From Candidatus Omnitrophota bacterium (GTDB lineage Bacteria; Omnitrophota; Omnitrophia; JAHJGZ01): 55,644 bases of DNA. A model generated the notes under the pieces. That model saw only the letters and a program-made list of their open reading frames with translations. It did not search any database and was not told where the DNA came from. The DNA is taken from NCBI GenBank assembly GCA_018823795.1, contig JAHJGZ010000134.1, forward strand, positions 1-55,644, written 5' to 3'. The position numbers and the translations under genes are program-made. Shown here one piece after another: positions 1 to 8,779 of this stretch (position 1 is the first letter of the stretch; each line of letters opens with the position of its first letter).

Positions 1-115
1 CATAACTGGCCGCTTTTTTTTTAGTGTAACGTTTGCACTATAAAGCAGTAACCCCTTTTATTATTACGTACAAAAAAGTGCTCATATACACCCCTCTTAA
101 TAGGAAACAAATCAC

Positions 116-143
116 TTAACAAGCATCCGATTTATGATACAAT
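116..143 (+). promoter_or_regulatory. Putative sigma70-type promoter of the AsmA-like gene
   Basis: TTAACA and TACAAT are separated by 16 bp and lie about 50 bp before the first gene. The first 188 bases contain no other gene that I can support. This is motif reading only. Confidence 0.35.
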
Positions 144-194
144 ATTCCCCTCAAAAAAAGAGTCCAATCCACTCATAAAAGAAAGGATATGACA

Positions 195-1112
195 ATGAAA
201 GTACTCATAAAAATAGCGGTTATTCTTGTTATCCTTGTGGTTATTCTGGCGGTAACAAAAGATTTCATTATTAAAGGGGTGATTGAAAAGGGTGTCGCCT
301 TTATGACCGGCTTACGGCTTGAGATACAATCTCTTAACATCAGCATATTAAAAACTCGTGTCAGGATACAAGGGCTTATTATTTATAATCCGCAGGGGTT
401 TGAGGAGCGGATTATGCTCGCTATGCCGGAGATCTTAATCGATTACCATCTCGGGGATATAATCAAAGGCCTTATTCATCTTGAGTCGGTTATCATTGAT
501 TTACAGGCGTTTAACGTCGTTAAGAATAAGGATAACATTTTAAACCTTGATTCTCTTAAGGTTGTACAAGAAGGGAAGGAAAAAGAGAAAGAGAAGCGAG
601 ATGTCGTTACAAAAAAGAAAAAAGGAAAAGCCCCTCGGTTTCAGATAGATTATTTAAAATTGAAACTGGGAACTATATCATTTAAAAATTTTACCAATCA
701 AAAAAGATTTCCGACAAGTAATGATTTTGTCTTTAACCTTGATGAAGAATACACCAATATTACACGACCGGAAATAATCATTGCTATTATTGTACAGAAA
801 GCAATTTTGAAAGCTTCGGTAGCAAAGCTTTCTGGCTTTGACCTTGATAGTATTCAAGGTGCCGTAACAGCAGCGGTTGGTGATGTTCAAAAATTTGCGA
901 CTGAAGCACTTGGTTCAGCGAAAGCGTTAGCTGGCGGTGCGATTGATACGGTAAAAAAACTTCCGGTCTCTGTCGATGGAGTTAAAAGTCTTGGTGGAGG
1001 GACTGCGGTGAGCGCGAAAGAAACCGCTGAAGAAGCGGTAGTGGCGTTGAAGGATCAAGCAAGTAAACTCAAGGGACTTGCGGGTAAATTAAAAACGTCT
1101 CTCACAAAATAA
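195..1112 (+). CDS. AsmA-like envelope protein (DUF748-type)
   Basis: The protein is about 305 residues with one N-terminal hydrophobic segment (residues ~4-25). A region follows that resembles the start of AsmA/DUF748 proteins (ITxLN-like strand, then an 'I.IYNPQGF' stretch), a Lys/Glu-rich patch (~130-150), and an Ala/Lys-rich helical tail. AsmA-like proteins are anchored in the inner membrane and are linked to outer-membrane lipid and envelope homeostasis. It is much shorter than classical AsmA (~600 residues). I chose the second ATG (195) over the ORF-track ATG at 189 because AAAGGA at 182-187 sits 7 nt before 195 but only 1 nt before 189. The family call rests on general resemblance, so the function is an inference. 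Confidence 0.6.
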   Translation: MKVLIKIAVILVILVVILAVTKDFIIKGVIEKGVAFMTGLRLEIQSLNISILKTRVRIQGLIIYNPQGFEERIMLAMPEILIDYHLGDIIKGLIHLESVIIDLQAFNVVKNKDNILNLDSLKVVQEGKEKEKEKRDVVTKKKKGKAPRFQIDYLKLKLGTISFKNFTNQKRFPTSNDFVFNLDEEYTNITRPEIIIAIIVQKAILKASVAKLSGFDLDSIQGAVTAAVGDVQKFATEALGSAKALAGGAIDTVKKLPVSVDGVKSLGGGTAVSAKETAEEAVVALKDQASKLKGLAGKLKTSLTK

Positions 1113-1154
1113 AGACTTCTCAAATACCGGCGTATGGTAAAGAGGAAAAATACG

Positions 1155-2474
1155 ATGATACAAAAGATAAAGCAGTTTTTAACCGTTGATATTTGGCGTA
1201 TGCGCCTCAAAACACTGCCGCGCAGTAGGTCAATTTTGATTAATTCTTTGCGAATTATTCTGCTTGCATTACGTGGATTTGCCGAAGACAAATGTATGCT
1301 GCGCGCTTCAGCGTTAACCTTTTTTTCTTTGCTTTCAATCGTGCCGGTTGTTGCGATGGCATTTGGCATTGCAAAAGGATTTGGTTTTGAAAAAATACTC
1401 GAAGCCCAACTGATCGAAAAATTTCAAGGGCAAGAAGAAGTTGTTGGGCGTGTCATTGAATTTGCGCAGGCATTTCTTGAAAACACAAAAGGCGGACTCA
1501 TTGCCGGTATTGGTATTGTGTTATTATTTTGGACGGTCATTAAGGTTCTGGGAAACATTGAATATTCGTTTAATGACATATGGGGTATCAAAACTCCGCG
1601 GACCTTAATACGTAGGTTTAGTGATTATCTGGCCATTATGTTGATTTGTCCTATTCTTCTTATCCTCTCAAGTAGCATTACGGTTTTTGTAACCAGCCAA
1701 GTAGCATTGGTTACCGAAAAAATTGCTTTGTTGGGTGCGTTTAGTTCTCTGATTATGATAATGGTCAATATTATTCCGTATGGCGTGTTATGGCTTCTTT
1801 TTTCATTTATTTATATTGTCATGCCAAACACCAAGGTGAAGTTCTCCTCGGGAATATTTGCCGGTATTATTGCGGGGACCATTTATCAAGTGGTGCAATG
1901 GGTTTATGTTGCATTTCAAGTCGGCGCGTCAAAATATGGAGCGATTTACGGAAGTTTTGCTGCCCTCCCACTTTTTCTTGTGTGGTTGCAGATGAGTTGG
2001 CTCATTGTGTTGTTTGGCGGGGAACTTTCATTTGCCCATCAAAATGTCGAAACATACGAGTTCGAACCGGACTGTTTACGGGTAAGTTATGCATTTAAAC
2101 GTTTAGTTTCATTACGGGTTGTCCATACTGTTGTTAAGCAATTTACCGCAGGTGAAAAACCAATGACGGCTTCGCAGCTTTCACATGCATTAGAAATACC
2201 CATTCGTCTGCTGCAGCAGATCCTTTTTGAGCTCATTGCCTCCGGCATTCTTGTCGAAGTAAAACAAGACGATGAGAGAATGACCGCCTATCAGCCTGCT
2301 CGTGATAGTGCAGTATTGACTATACAGTATGTTATTGAAGCGCTTGATTCACGTGGCAGCGATCTTTTGCCTATCCACCAATCGTTTGAACTTAAGCAGC
2401 TTGATGCGGCGTTGCAGACATTCAGCCAGGCGATTGCAACCTCCCCCGCCAATCTGTTATTACGGGATTTGTAA
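1155..2474 (+). CDS. YihY/BrkB-family inner-membrane protein with winged-helix-like tail
   Basis: About 439 residues. The N-terminal ~290 residues show the YihY/BrkB pattern: 'LRASALTFFSLLSIVPV', several long hydrophobic segments, and 'YGSFAALPLFLVWLQMSW' near the end of the membrane part. The last ~120 residues ('MTASQLSHALEIP...LLQQILFELIASGILVE') look like a winged-helix fold, which some family members carry. The family was once annotated as ribonuclease BN, but its molecular function is uncertain. The start at 1155 is preferred over the ORF-track ATG at 1134 because AGAGGA (1141-1146) lies 8 nt before it. The gene follows the AsmA-like gene by 42 bp and may share its transcript. Confidence 0.85.
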   Translation: MIQKIKQFLTVDIWRMRLKTLPRSRSILINSLRIILLALRGFAEDKCMLRASALTFFSLLSIVPVVAMAFGIAKGFGFEKILEAQLIEKFQGQEEVVGRVIEFAQAFLENTKGGLIAGIGIVLLFWTVIKVLGNIEYSFNDIWGIKTPRTLIRRFSDYLAIMLICPILLILSSSITVFVTSQVALVTEKIALLGAFSSLIMIMVNIIPYGVLWLLFSFIYIVMPNTKVKFSSGIFAGIIAGTIYQVVQWVYVAFQVGASKYGAIYGSFAALPLFLVWLQMSWLIVLFGGELSFAHQNVETYEFEPDCLRVSYAFKRLVSLRVVHTVVKQFTAGEKPMTASQLSHALEIPIRLLQQILFELIASGILVEVKQDDERMTAYQPARDSAVLTIQYVIEALDSRGSDLLPIHQSFELKQLDAALQTFSQAIATSPANLLLRDL

Positions 2475-2552
2475 GTATTGTTCGTATAAATTATTTTCAT
2501 AATTATTATAAAAAATGGGAATGGTGAGGCTTTTAATGTTCTGCCTTAGCAT

Positions 2553-2581
2553 TTGTATTGCTTTTTTGAAAATGGTACAAT
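2553..2581 (+). promoter_or_regulatory. Putative sigma70-type promoter of nadE
   Basis: TTGTAT and TACAAT are separated by 17 bp in the 149-bp gap before nadE. Confidence 0.45.
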
Positions 2582-2623
2582 CATGTCAACTTTCAAAGAG
2601 GGAAATAACCCGGTGATACTCAT

Positions 2624-4330
2624 ATGAAATCGATTATACGCATTGGTATGGTTCAGATGAATGCGACGGTCGGTGATCTTAATGCCAACAAAGGGAAGAT
2701 ACTGCAGTCAATTGCGAATGCGCGTACGAAGGAAGTTGATATCGTTATTTTTCCTGAACTTGCCGTGTGTGGTTACCCGCCCGAAGATTTGTTGTTGAAA
2801 AGACATTTCGTACAGGATAACATAAAAACGCTTCGCTCGATCGTAAAAGAAACCGCTCATATAACCGCAATTGTTGGATTTGTCGATACAGACAAAAAAG
2901 GAAACATCTACAATGCTGCGGCTATCATCCATAATAAAGTTATAAAGAAGATTTATCATAAACAAAAACTTCCGAATTACGGTGTTTTTGATGAGGCACG
3001 ATATTTTACACGAGGGGAAGAAAATTTCACGTTTTGTTTAGGATCGTTTTGCTTTGGCGTGAGCATTTGTGAGGACATGTGGGATCGGAAAGGAATATGC
3101 CACGAACAGGTGAAAAGTGGAGCCCAGGTATTGATCAATATCTCTGCCTCACCATTTCATACCGGCAAACGAAAAGAACGTGAACAAATGGTATGTCGGC
3201 GGGCGCGAGATGAACAGGCGTCTATATTTTATCTTAATCTCGTGGGTGGACAGGATGAGCTCGTTTTTGATGGTGGTAGTTTTATTGTGAATAATAAAGG
3301 AACCATCATTGCCTCAGGCACGTCGCTTAATGAGGATTTTATCTGTGCGGATATCAACACATCCTCATTAGGAAAAAAGAAAAAAATATTATCTTCGCCA
3401 GCTTTTAGTGTGGTGCTTTCGTTTAAAGAAAAAAGAAAAAGAGCCGCTATCACATGTCGTAAGTTAAAGGCATTAAACAAGATAGAAGAAATATACAAGG
3501 CGCTTGTTCTCGGGACACGAGACTATGTTCAAAAAAATGGATTTCAGAAAGTTGTTGTTGGCTTAAGTGGCGGCATTGATTCTGCATTGACTGCAGTCAT
3601 TGCCCATGATGCATTGGGAAAGAACAATGTTGTTGGTATTTCAATGCCCTCTCAATATTCATCGCCAGGAACACAGCGTGATGCCGAACACCTCGCACAA
3701 AAACTGGGTCTTCAATTTATTACTGTTCCTATTCAGCGTATGTATCAAGGATACCTTGATCTCCTTAAAAAGGAGTTTCATGGTCTAAAACAGGATGCAA
3801 CAGAAGAAAATCTACAAGCGCGTATACGCGGAAATATTTTAATGGCATTTTCTAATAAACAGGGGTGGCTTGTTTTAACGACAGGGAATAAAAGTGAGAC
3901 AGCCGTCGGGTATTGTACGTTGTATGGTGACATGGCAGGCGGTTTTGCCGTTATTAAAGATGTTTCGAAAACCTGTGTATACCGGTTAGCACAATACCGT
4001 AACCGTGTTGGAAAAAATAACGTTATACCCGAAAGTATTATACAGCGCGCGCCGTCTGCTGAATTACGTGCCGGTCAAAAAGATCAAGATACTTTGCCGC
4101 CTTATTCAACACTCGATGCGATATTAGAAGACTACATCGAAAGGGATAAAAGCTTTGAGGAAATTGTTGCTCAACGAGGAGAAGCGCAGACGGTGCGGAA
4201 TGTGTTGGCCATGGTTGATCGGAATGAATATAAGCGACGCCAAGGACCGCCCGGTATCAAGATAACGCCAAAATCATTTGGGCGCGATCGCCGTCTTCCC
4301 ATTACCAATCGATATCGACCAATGATGTAA
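2624..4330 (+). CDS. nadE: Glutamine-dependent NAD(+) synthetase
   Basis: This cytosolic enzyme makes the last step of NAD synthesis, amidating deamido-NAD with ammonia taken from glutamine at the cost of ATP. Residues ~1-260 form a nitrilase-type glutaminase domain with the expected triad context: Glu in 'FPELAVCGYPPEDLLLK', Lys in 'HKQKLPNYGVFDE' and Cys in 'SICEDMWD'. Residues ~285-568 form the synthetase domain with the PP-loop 'VGLSGGIDSALTAVIA' and 'TGNKSETAVGYCTLYGDMAGG'. At 568 residues it matches the usual length of the bacterial two-domain enzyme. The start at 2624 fits the family N-terminus, although no close Shine-Dalgarno is seen. The diacylglycerol kinase gene follows after 27 bp. 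Confidence 0.95.
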   Translation: MKSIIRIGMVQMNATVGDLNANKGKILQSIANARTKEVDIVIFPELAVCGYPPEDLLLKRHFVQDNIKTLRSIVKETAHITAIVGFVDTDKKGNIYNAAAIIHNKVIKKIYHKQKLPNYGVFDEARYFTRGEENFTFCLGSFCFGVSICEDMWDRKGICHEQVKSGAQVLINISASPFHTGKRKEREQMVCRRARDEQASIFYLNLVGGQDELVFDGGSFIVNNKGTIIASGTSLNEDFICADINTSSLGKKKKILSSPAFSVVLSFKEKRKRAAITCRKLKALNKIEEIYKALVLGTRDYVQKNGFQKVVVGLSGGIDSALTAVIAHDALGKNNVVGISMPSQYSSPGTQRDAEHLAQKLGLQFITVPIQRMYQGYLDLLKKEFHGLKQDATEENLQARIRGNILMAFSNKQGWLVLTTGNKSETAVGYCTLYGDMAGGFAVIKDVSKTCVYRLAQYRNRVGKNNVIPESIIQRAPSAELRAGQKDQDTLPPYSTLDAILEDYIERDKSFEEIVAQRGEAQTVRNVLAMVDRNEYKRRQGPPGIKITPKSFGRDRRLPITNRYRPMM

Positions 4331-4357
4331 AACTGTGAAATTTCGAATGAGGAAATA

Positions 4358-4741
4358 ATGAAAAAGATTTTAACCTTTATGAGTGATCGGGCACAAAGCT
4401 TTCGATATGCATTTTCAGGAATAAAAGATATTTTAATGACTGAACATAATGCATGGGTTCACGCAATTTTTACTATTGTTATTTTATCGTTAGCGCTGTG
4501 GCTTCAAATTTCTTTTATAAAATTTGTCTTGATTATAATTGTCATTACTTTGGTGTGGGTTGCAGAAGCGTTTAATACGGTGCTTGAGATCGTTGTCGAT
4601 ATGGTTTCGCGGCGTTATTCAAAATCGGCACAACGGGCAAAAGATATTGCAGCAGGTGCTGTCTGTATTGCTTCGCTCGGAGCCGCTATCGTTGGCATAA
4701 TACTTCTTGGTCCACCACTGCTTGAAAAGTTAGGCGTATAA
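4358..4741 (+). CDS. dgkA: Diacylglycerol kinase (prokaryotic DgkA/undecaprenol kinase family)
   Basis: The 127-residue integral membrane protein starts 'RAQSFRYAFSGIKDILMTEHNAWVH' and contains 'VTLVWVAEAFNTVLEIVVD' and 'KDIAAGAVCIASLGAAIVG'. These are the typical N-terminal helix, Glu/Asn catalytic region and third membrane helix of the family. It phosphorylates diacylglycerol or undecaprenol at the inner membrane and recycles lipid carriers. GAGGAA lies just before the ATG. Which lipid it prefers cannot be told from sequence. Confidence 0.93.
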   Translation: MKKILTFMSDRAQSFRYAFSGIKDILMTEHNAWVHAIFTIVILSLALWLQISFIKFVLIIIVITLVWVAEAFNTVLEIVVDMVSRRYSKSAQRAKDIAAGAVCIASLGAAIVGIILLGPPLLEKLGV

Positions 4742-4743
4742 CA

Positions 4744-5172
4744 TTATTGCTGCTGTGGCTCTTTTTCGGTAAGCAATGATATACAGTCGCAGAATATTTT
4801 TTTCTCCCCTTCTTTCATAGAAACAATCTTTATGCCCACCTTACAGATACGTCCCAAAGAATCTCTTTTTATTGATCTAATTTTTCCTACTGCTTCAAAG
4901 TTATGAGTGCTTCCATCTTTTTGATGTAATGAAAAATATATCAACAAATTGGTCTTGAGTTTTAATGATACTTCGCGATCTTCATGAAAGAAACTCATTT
5001 CATTGCAACAGAGCCCCTCTTCTGTCATATCGGTAATCGTTGTGCCGCCTCGATGACTTTTTTCATGTATTTCAATAAAAAAGTGTGCTTTAATATTACA
5101 CGCAATCCTCTTTAATTGACGTCTCTCTTTTTTAGTAAATAGTGCAACTATTTTTTTAATAGCGTGTATCAT
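4744..5172 (-). CDS. PilZ-domain protein
   Basis: About 142 residues. After a short basic N-terminus comes 'ERRQLKRIACNIKAHFFIE', then 'TITDMTEEGLCCNEM', the usual [RK]xxR...[D/N]xSxxG layout of PilZ with Asp-Met-Thr in place of D/NxS. A beta-rich part ('VSLKLKTNLLIYFSL', 'EAVGKIRSIKRDSLGRICKVGIKIV') follows. PilZ domains usually bind cyclic-di-GMP, and the Ser-to-Thr change in the second motif makes binding less certain. I moved the start inward to 5172 because AAGAAGGG lies 7 nt before that ATG and none precedes the ORF-track start at 5217. It converges with dgkA, 2 bp from its end. Confidence 0.75.
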   Translation of the reverse strand: MIHAIKKIVALFTKKERRQLKRIACNIKAHFFIEIHEKSHRGGTTITDMTEEGLCCNEMSFFHEDREVSLKLKTNLLIYFSLHQKDGSTHNFEAVGKIRSIKRDSLGRICKVGIKIVSMKEGEKKIFCDCISLLTEKEPQQQ

Positions 5173-5291
5173 CGCGGAGCCCTTCTTGTTAAGAATAGTA
5201 TACCACTTTTTCTTCATTAAAGGAAAAAATTGCTTTTGTGCGTATTGAGTTTACCCGATTTAAGGTCAACAAGTTGTTGTAGCGAATTTTA

Positions 5292-5320
5292 TTGCAGAGA
5301 GGGTTTATTTTTGGGATAAT
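5292..5320 (+). promoter_or_regulatory. Putative promoter of the CNNM/CBS gene
   Basis: TTGCAG and GATAAT are separated by 17 bp in the divergent 238-bp gap between the PilZ gene and the CNNM gene. The -35 is weak. Confidence 0.35.
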
Positions 5321-5410
5321 ATCCCCTCAAAGGGCAAAGATGTTTTCTCGTCTCACGGAGTGTATTAGTCGTAACCTATTAAGGTGTAGATATTTAAGAG
5401 GAGGGCAGAA

Positions 5411-6391
5411 ATGGTATTGATTATTGGTTTAGTCGTTGCTGTATTATTAGCATCGGGGCTCTGTTCAATGGTTGAAGCGGCTATCTTAAGTTTGCCGTTA
5501 ATGCGAGCAAAAGTGTTGCTTGAGGAGAAACGGCGTTTTGCTCAAGATGTAATGGCTATTAAAGAAGATATCCATACAGCCGTTGCCACTATCGTTATTT
5601 TAAATAATGCGATTAATATTATGGGCGCTATTTTTGTTGGACAACGTGTTTCCAGCTATTTTGGAAGTGAGTGGCTTGGAATTTTTTCCGCTGTTCTTAC
5701 CTTTGCTATTATTGTTTTGTCAGAGATAATTCCTAAAACAATAGGGGAACACCATAAAATTACTGTTTCTCTTACCAGTGCACGCACATTACGTCTCGTT
5801 ATGTGGTTTTTTCGGCCATTTATAGCTATTATTATTCTTATAACGAAGCCGTTTCGTCCTTTATCAAAGAGACCGTATATCACCGAGAAAGAAATTCAGG
5901 CGATGTTGCATCTTGGGCGTGATATGGGAACAATTGAAGTTGATGAGGTAACATTGATAAATCGTGTATTTAAGCTGAATGATCTACAGGCACAACAAAT
6001 GATGAAGCCGATTGATAAAATATGTGCACTGCCAGCGGGGAAAACGCTTGGCGAAGCTAAAGCAGATATTATTAGTGCCCCCTATAGTCGATTAGCAGTG
6101 TATGAAGACGATAAAGAGCGAAACATTATTGGTATTTGTCAGCACCGTATACTTTTGCGTGAAATAGCAAATGATAATTATAATGCACAGATAAAAGAAT
6201 TTATGCAAAAACCTATTTTTGTTAATGGAAATGAACGTGCCGACAATTTACTCGAAAAATTTCGCCTTTACCATCAACATCTCTTTATCGTTCGTGATCA
6301 ATATAATACCAATATTGGCATTATTACTATGGAGGATGTCTTGGAAGAGCTTTTCGGTGAAATCTACGATGAAAAGGATAGCGGTCGGTAG
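5411..6391 (+). CDS. CNNM/DUF21 membrane protein with CBS pair (hemolysin C-like)
   Basis: The N-terminal ~150 residues form the DUF21 transmembrane domain, including 'CSMVEAAILSLPLMRAK', 'NNAINIMGAIFVG' and 'VLSEIIPKTIGEHHK'. Residues ~185-320 form a CBS-domain pair ('MMKPIDKICALPAGKTLGEA' and 'GIITMEDVLEELFGEIYDE'). The protein ends there, so the C-terminal CorC/HlyC domain found in longer (~420+ residue) relatives is missing. Related proteins are associated with magnesium or other divalent cation efflux, with the CBS pair sensing adenine nucleotides. The start is supported by a strong AGGAGGG at about 8 nt. Confidence 0.9.
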   Translation: MVLIIGLVVAVLLASGLCSMVEAAILSLPLMRAKVLLEEKRRFAQDVMAIKEDIHTAVATIVILNNAINIMGAIFVGQRVSSYFGSEWLGIFSAVLTFAIIVLSEIIPKTIGEHHKITVSLTSARTLRLVMWFFRPFIAIIILITKPFRPLSKRPYITEKEIQAMLHLGRDMGTIEVDEVTLINRVFKLNDLQAQQMMKPIDKICALPAGKTLGEAKADIISAPYSRLAVYEDDKERNIIGICQHRILLREIANDNYNAQIKEFMQKPIFVNGNERADNLLEKFRLYHQHLFIVRDQYNTNIGIITMEDVLEELFGEIYDEKDSGR

Positions 6392-6415
6392 CCAATAAAA
6401 AACATTTTAATAGAT

Positions 6416-7546
6416 ATGGACACGATTGACATTACCATTATCGGTGCCGGTGTTATCGGATTGGCCGTTGCTTCTTGTGTGGCAGGTAAAGGAAGGTCTG
6501 TTTTTATTTTTGAAAAAAACGGTTCTTTCGGACAAGAGGCGAGTAGTCGTAACAGTGAAGTCATTCATGCCGGCATTTATTACCCTGCCCATTCATTAAA
6601 AGCAAAGATGTGCGTCGAAGGAAAACATCTTTTATGTGAATTGTGTGAGGCAGCACATATTCCTCATAAAAGAATAGGGAAGGTAATCGTTGCACGAGAC
6701 GTTGCAGAGATACCGCTCATTGAATCATTGATGAGGCGGGGGAAGAATAACGGTGTTGATGATTTATGTATCATTGATAAACGTGCATTGAATAGACTGG
6801 AGCCACATGTTTGTGGCTTTTGTGCGTTGCATTCTCCGTCAACGGGAATTATTGATTCGCACCGTCTTATGCAGGTGCTTTTATCAAAAGCAACAGAGCG
6901 GGAAGCTGATATCCTGTATGGGGTAGAAGTGCTTGGTGCAGAAAAGGTGCATGCCGGATATGTTGTCCGTTCACGAAATATGCAAGGGGATGAAAGTTCA
7001 TTTTTCTCCCGTATGGTCATTAATTGTGCGGGTATTAATGCAGACACGATTACACAAAGTGTTGGCATTAATGTTCAACAGGCAGGATATGTGGTATATC
7101 CCTGTAAAGGAGAATATTTTCGTGTTAATGCGGAAAAGGCATCGTTAATTAATCGATTAGTCTATCCGGTCCCTGATGCGGTCAGTTTGGGGATGCACCT
7201 TACACCGGATTTAGCCGGTGGGGTACGGATTGGCCCTAATGCGACATATGTAGACCGCAATCACATTATGTATGATGTAGGTGAGCAGCAACGGAAGGAA
7301 TTTTTTACTTTGGCACAGCGCTTAGTGCCTTCTTTAGAAGAGGAAGATATTTTTCCTGATACAGCCGGTATACGGGCAAAATTGCAAGGACCGGGGGATG
7401 AGATACGGGATTTTGTAATTGCACATGAAGATAAAAAAGGTTTTCCAGGATTTATTAATCTTTTGGGGATTGAGTCTCCGGGGCTTACCGCTTCGCTTGC
7501 TATTGGAAAATATGTTGGTACAATGGTAAATGAGGTATTACATTAA
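6416..7546 (+). CDS. FAD-dependent oxidoreductase, L-2-hydroxyglutarate oxidase-like
   Basis: At 376 residues it begins with a dinucleotide-binding strand ('DITIIGAGVIGLAVA', GxGxxG) followed by 'SSRNSEVIHAGIYYP', a signature of the LhgO/YgaF branch of the DAO family. The C-terminus 'GFINLLGIESPGLTASLAIG' is also typical of that branch. LhgO oxidises L-2-hydroxyglutarate to 2-oxoglutarate and passes electrons to the membrane quinone pool. A related glycerol-3-phosphate-like substrate cannot be excluded. It starts 25 bp after the CNNM gene without a clear ribosome binding site, suggesting co-transcription. Confidence 0.85.
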   Translation: MDTIDITIIGAGVIGLAVASCVAGKGRSVFIFEKNGSFGQEASSRNSEVIHAGIYYPAHSLKAKMCVEGKHLLCELCEAAHIPHKRIGKVIVARDVAEIPLIESLMRRGKNNGVDDLCIIDKRALNRLEPHVCGFCALHSPSTGIIDSHRLMQVLLSKATEREADILYGVEVLGAEKVHAGYVVRSRNMQGDESSFFSRMVINCAGINADTITQSVGINVQQAGYVVYPCKGEYFRVNAEKASLINRLVYPVPDAVSLGMHLTPDLAGGVRIGPNATYVDRNHIMYDVGEQQRKEFFTLAQRLVPSLEEEDIFPDTAGIRAKLQGPGDEIRDFVIAHEDKKGFPGFINLLGIESPGLTASLAIGKYVGTMVNEVLH

Positions 7547-7628
7547 TCAGAGTAGTTCTCATATTTCTGAAGCGAACGATTCAACGGTGAATACTTCAGG
7601 AGTGTTTGAAATTTAAAATAAGGCAGGT

Positions 7629-8759
7629 ATGATGGTTTCTCAAAAAAAAGAACTGCAACAATTGATCGATAATTGGCATATTGAGAAAGATGCAGCATTG
7701 CTCTATCGAACGGTTGCACGATTTGAACATGATGAAAAACGAAAGCGGATTTTTCATAACCTTTCTCGTTTTGAAGAGGAACATGCCGGCCTTTGGGAGA
7801 AAGAGCTTAAAGGACACGGTGGTGCGGTGCCGCATTTTAAACCTCGTTTTAAAACAAAGATCACCCTTTTTCTTATACAACGTTTAGGGCGCAGGGCGTT
7901 AATTGACGTGTTAGAGCGTAATAAACAATCAAAAATACGTGGTTATTTTAATCAACTTGAACTTTTTGCATCAGAAGCCCTTCGCGAGCGCATCAAGGAA
8001 CTATTTGCTATAGAAAAAAAACATGCGACAGTTTTACAGTATTTAAACGGGAAAGAGATTTCTCCTTTTGGCGGTGGTGAGTTCCACAGGGAGGGGGGCG
8101 GTATACGTGATATAATTTTCGGTATGAATGACGGACTTCTTTCAACGTTTAGCTTGGTTGCGGGTGTAGCAGGGGGAACCATGTCAAATAATGTCATCCT
8201 TCTTGCCGGTTTGGCGGGTGCTATTGCAGGAGCAATTTCCATGGCTGCTGGTGCATTTGTATCAACTCGTGCGGAACGGGAAGTTATGGAGCTACAATTG
8301 AAGATCGAAAAAAAGGAGCTTGAGCTTATGCCTGAGAGCGAGCAGAAGGAATTGGCTCATCTGTATCAACGAAAAGGAATTGATCGTGAACAGGCAGAAC
8401 GCATTGCGCATACCATTATGCAAGATAAAGATATTGCTCTTGATACAATGGCGCGCGAGGAACTAGGATTTTCTCCTTCACTGATGGTAGATCCCTTTAA
8501 AGCGGCTCTATTTTCCGGTATTTTTTTTATCATCGGTGCTGCAGTTCCTATTGTTCCATTTTTTATTTTATATGAAACATACGCGTTTCCCGCGGCAATT
8601 ATTTGTTCTCTCAGTTGCTTTTTTGTTATTGGTGCAAGCAGGACTATTATTACCGGTAAAAAGGCACTACAATCAGGAATGGAAATGTTTTTTATTGGTT
8701 CAGGGGCCGCAGCGATCACCTATGTCATTGGAACCGGTATAGGAAATATAATAAAATAA
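7629..8759 (+). CDS. Ferritin-like/VIT1 fusion, MbfA-type iron or manganese transporter
   Basis: This 376-residue protein has two parts. Residues ~1-140 form a rubrerythrin-like ferritin domain with carboxylate/His repeats ('EKDAALLYRTVARFEHDE', 'RFEEEHAGLWEKE', 'FAIEKKHATVLQ'). Residues ~155-376 form a VIT1/CCC1 membrane domain starting 'IRDIIFGMNDGLLSTFSLVAGVAGG', with 'GAISMAAGAFVSTRAEREV' and a cytosolic Glu-rich metal-binding helix region. Members such as MbfA export iron from the cytosol and help against peroxide stress. It sits 20 bp upstream of a Fur-FeoA fusion, which fits an iron role. Two adjacent ATGs (7629, 7632) follow AGGCAGG, and either may be used. Confidence 0.88.
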   Translation: MMVSQKKELQQLIDNWHIEKDAALLYRTVARFEHDEKRKRIFHNLSRFEEEHAGLWEKELKGHGGAVPHFKPRFKTKITLFLIQRLGRRALIDVLERNKQSKIRGYFNQLELFASEALRERIKELFAIEKKHATVLQYLNGKEISPFGGGEFHREGGGIRDIIFGMNDGLLSTFSLVAGVAGGTMSNNVILLAGLAGAIAGAISMAAGAFVSTRAEREVMELQLKIEKKELELMPESEQKELAHLYQRKGIDREQAERIAHTIMQDKDIALDTMAREELGFSPSLMVDPFKAALFSGIFFIIGAAVPIVPFFILYETYAFPAAIICSLSCFFVIGASRTIITGKKALQSGMEMFFIGSGAAAITYVIGTGIGNIIK

Positions 8760-8779
8760 GCGAAAGTAAAGGGTCACCA

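Noticed and set aside
678-890. Minus-strand ORF within the AsmA-like gene
   Set aside because: It is opposite a coding region, lacks a ribosome site and has biased composition typical of a shadow frame.
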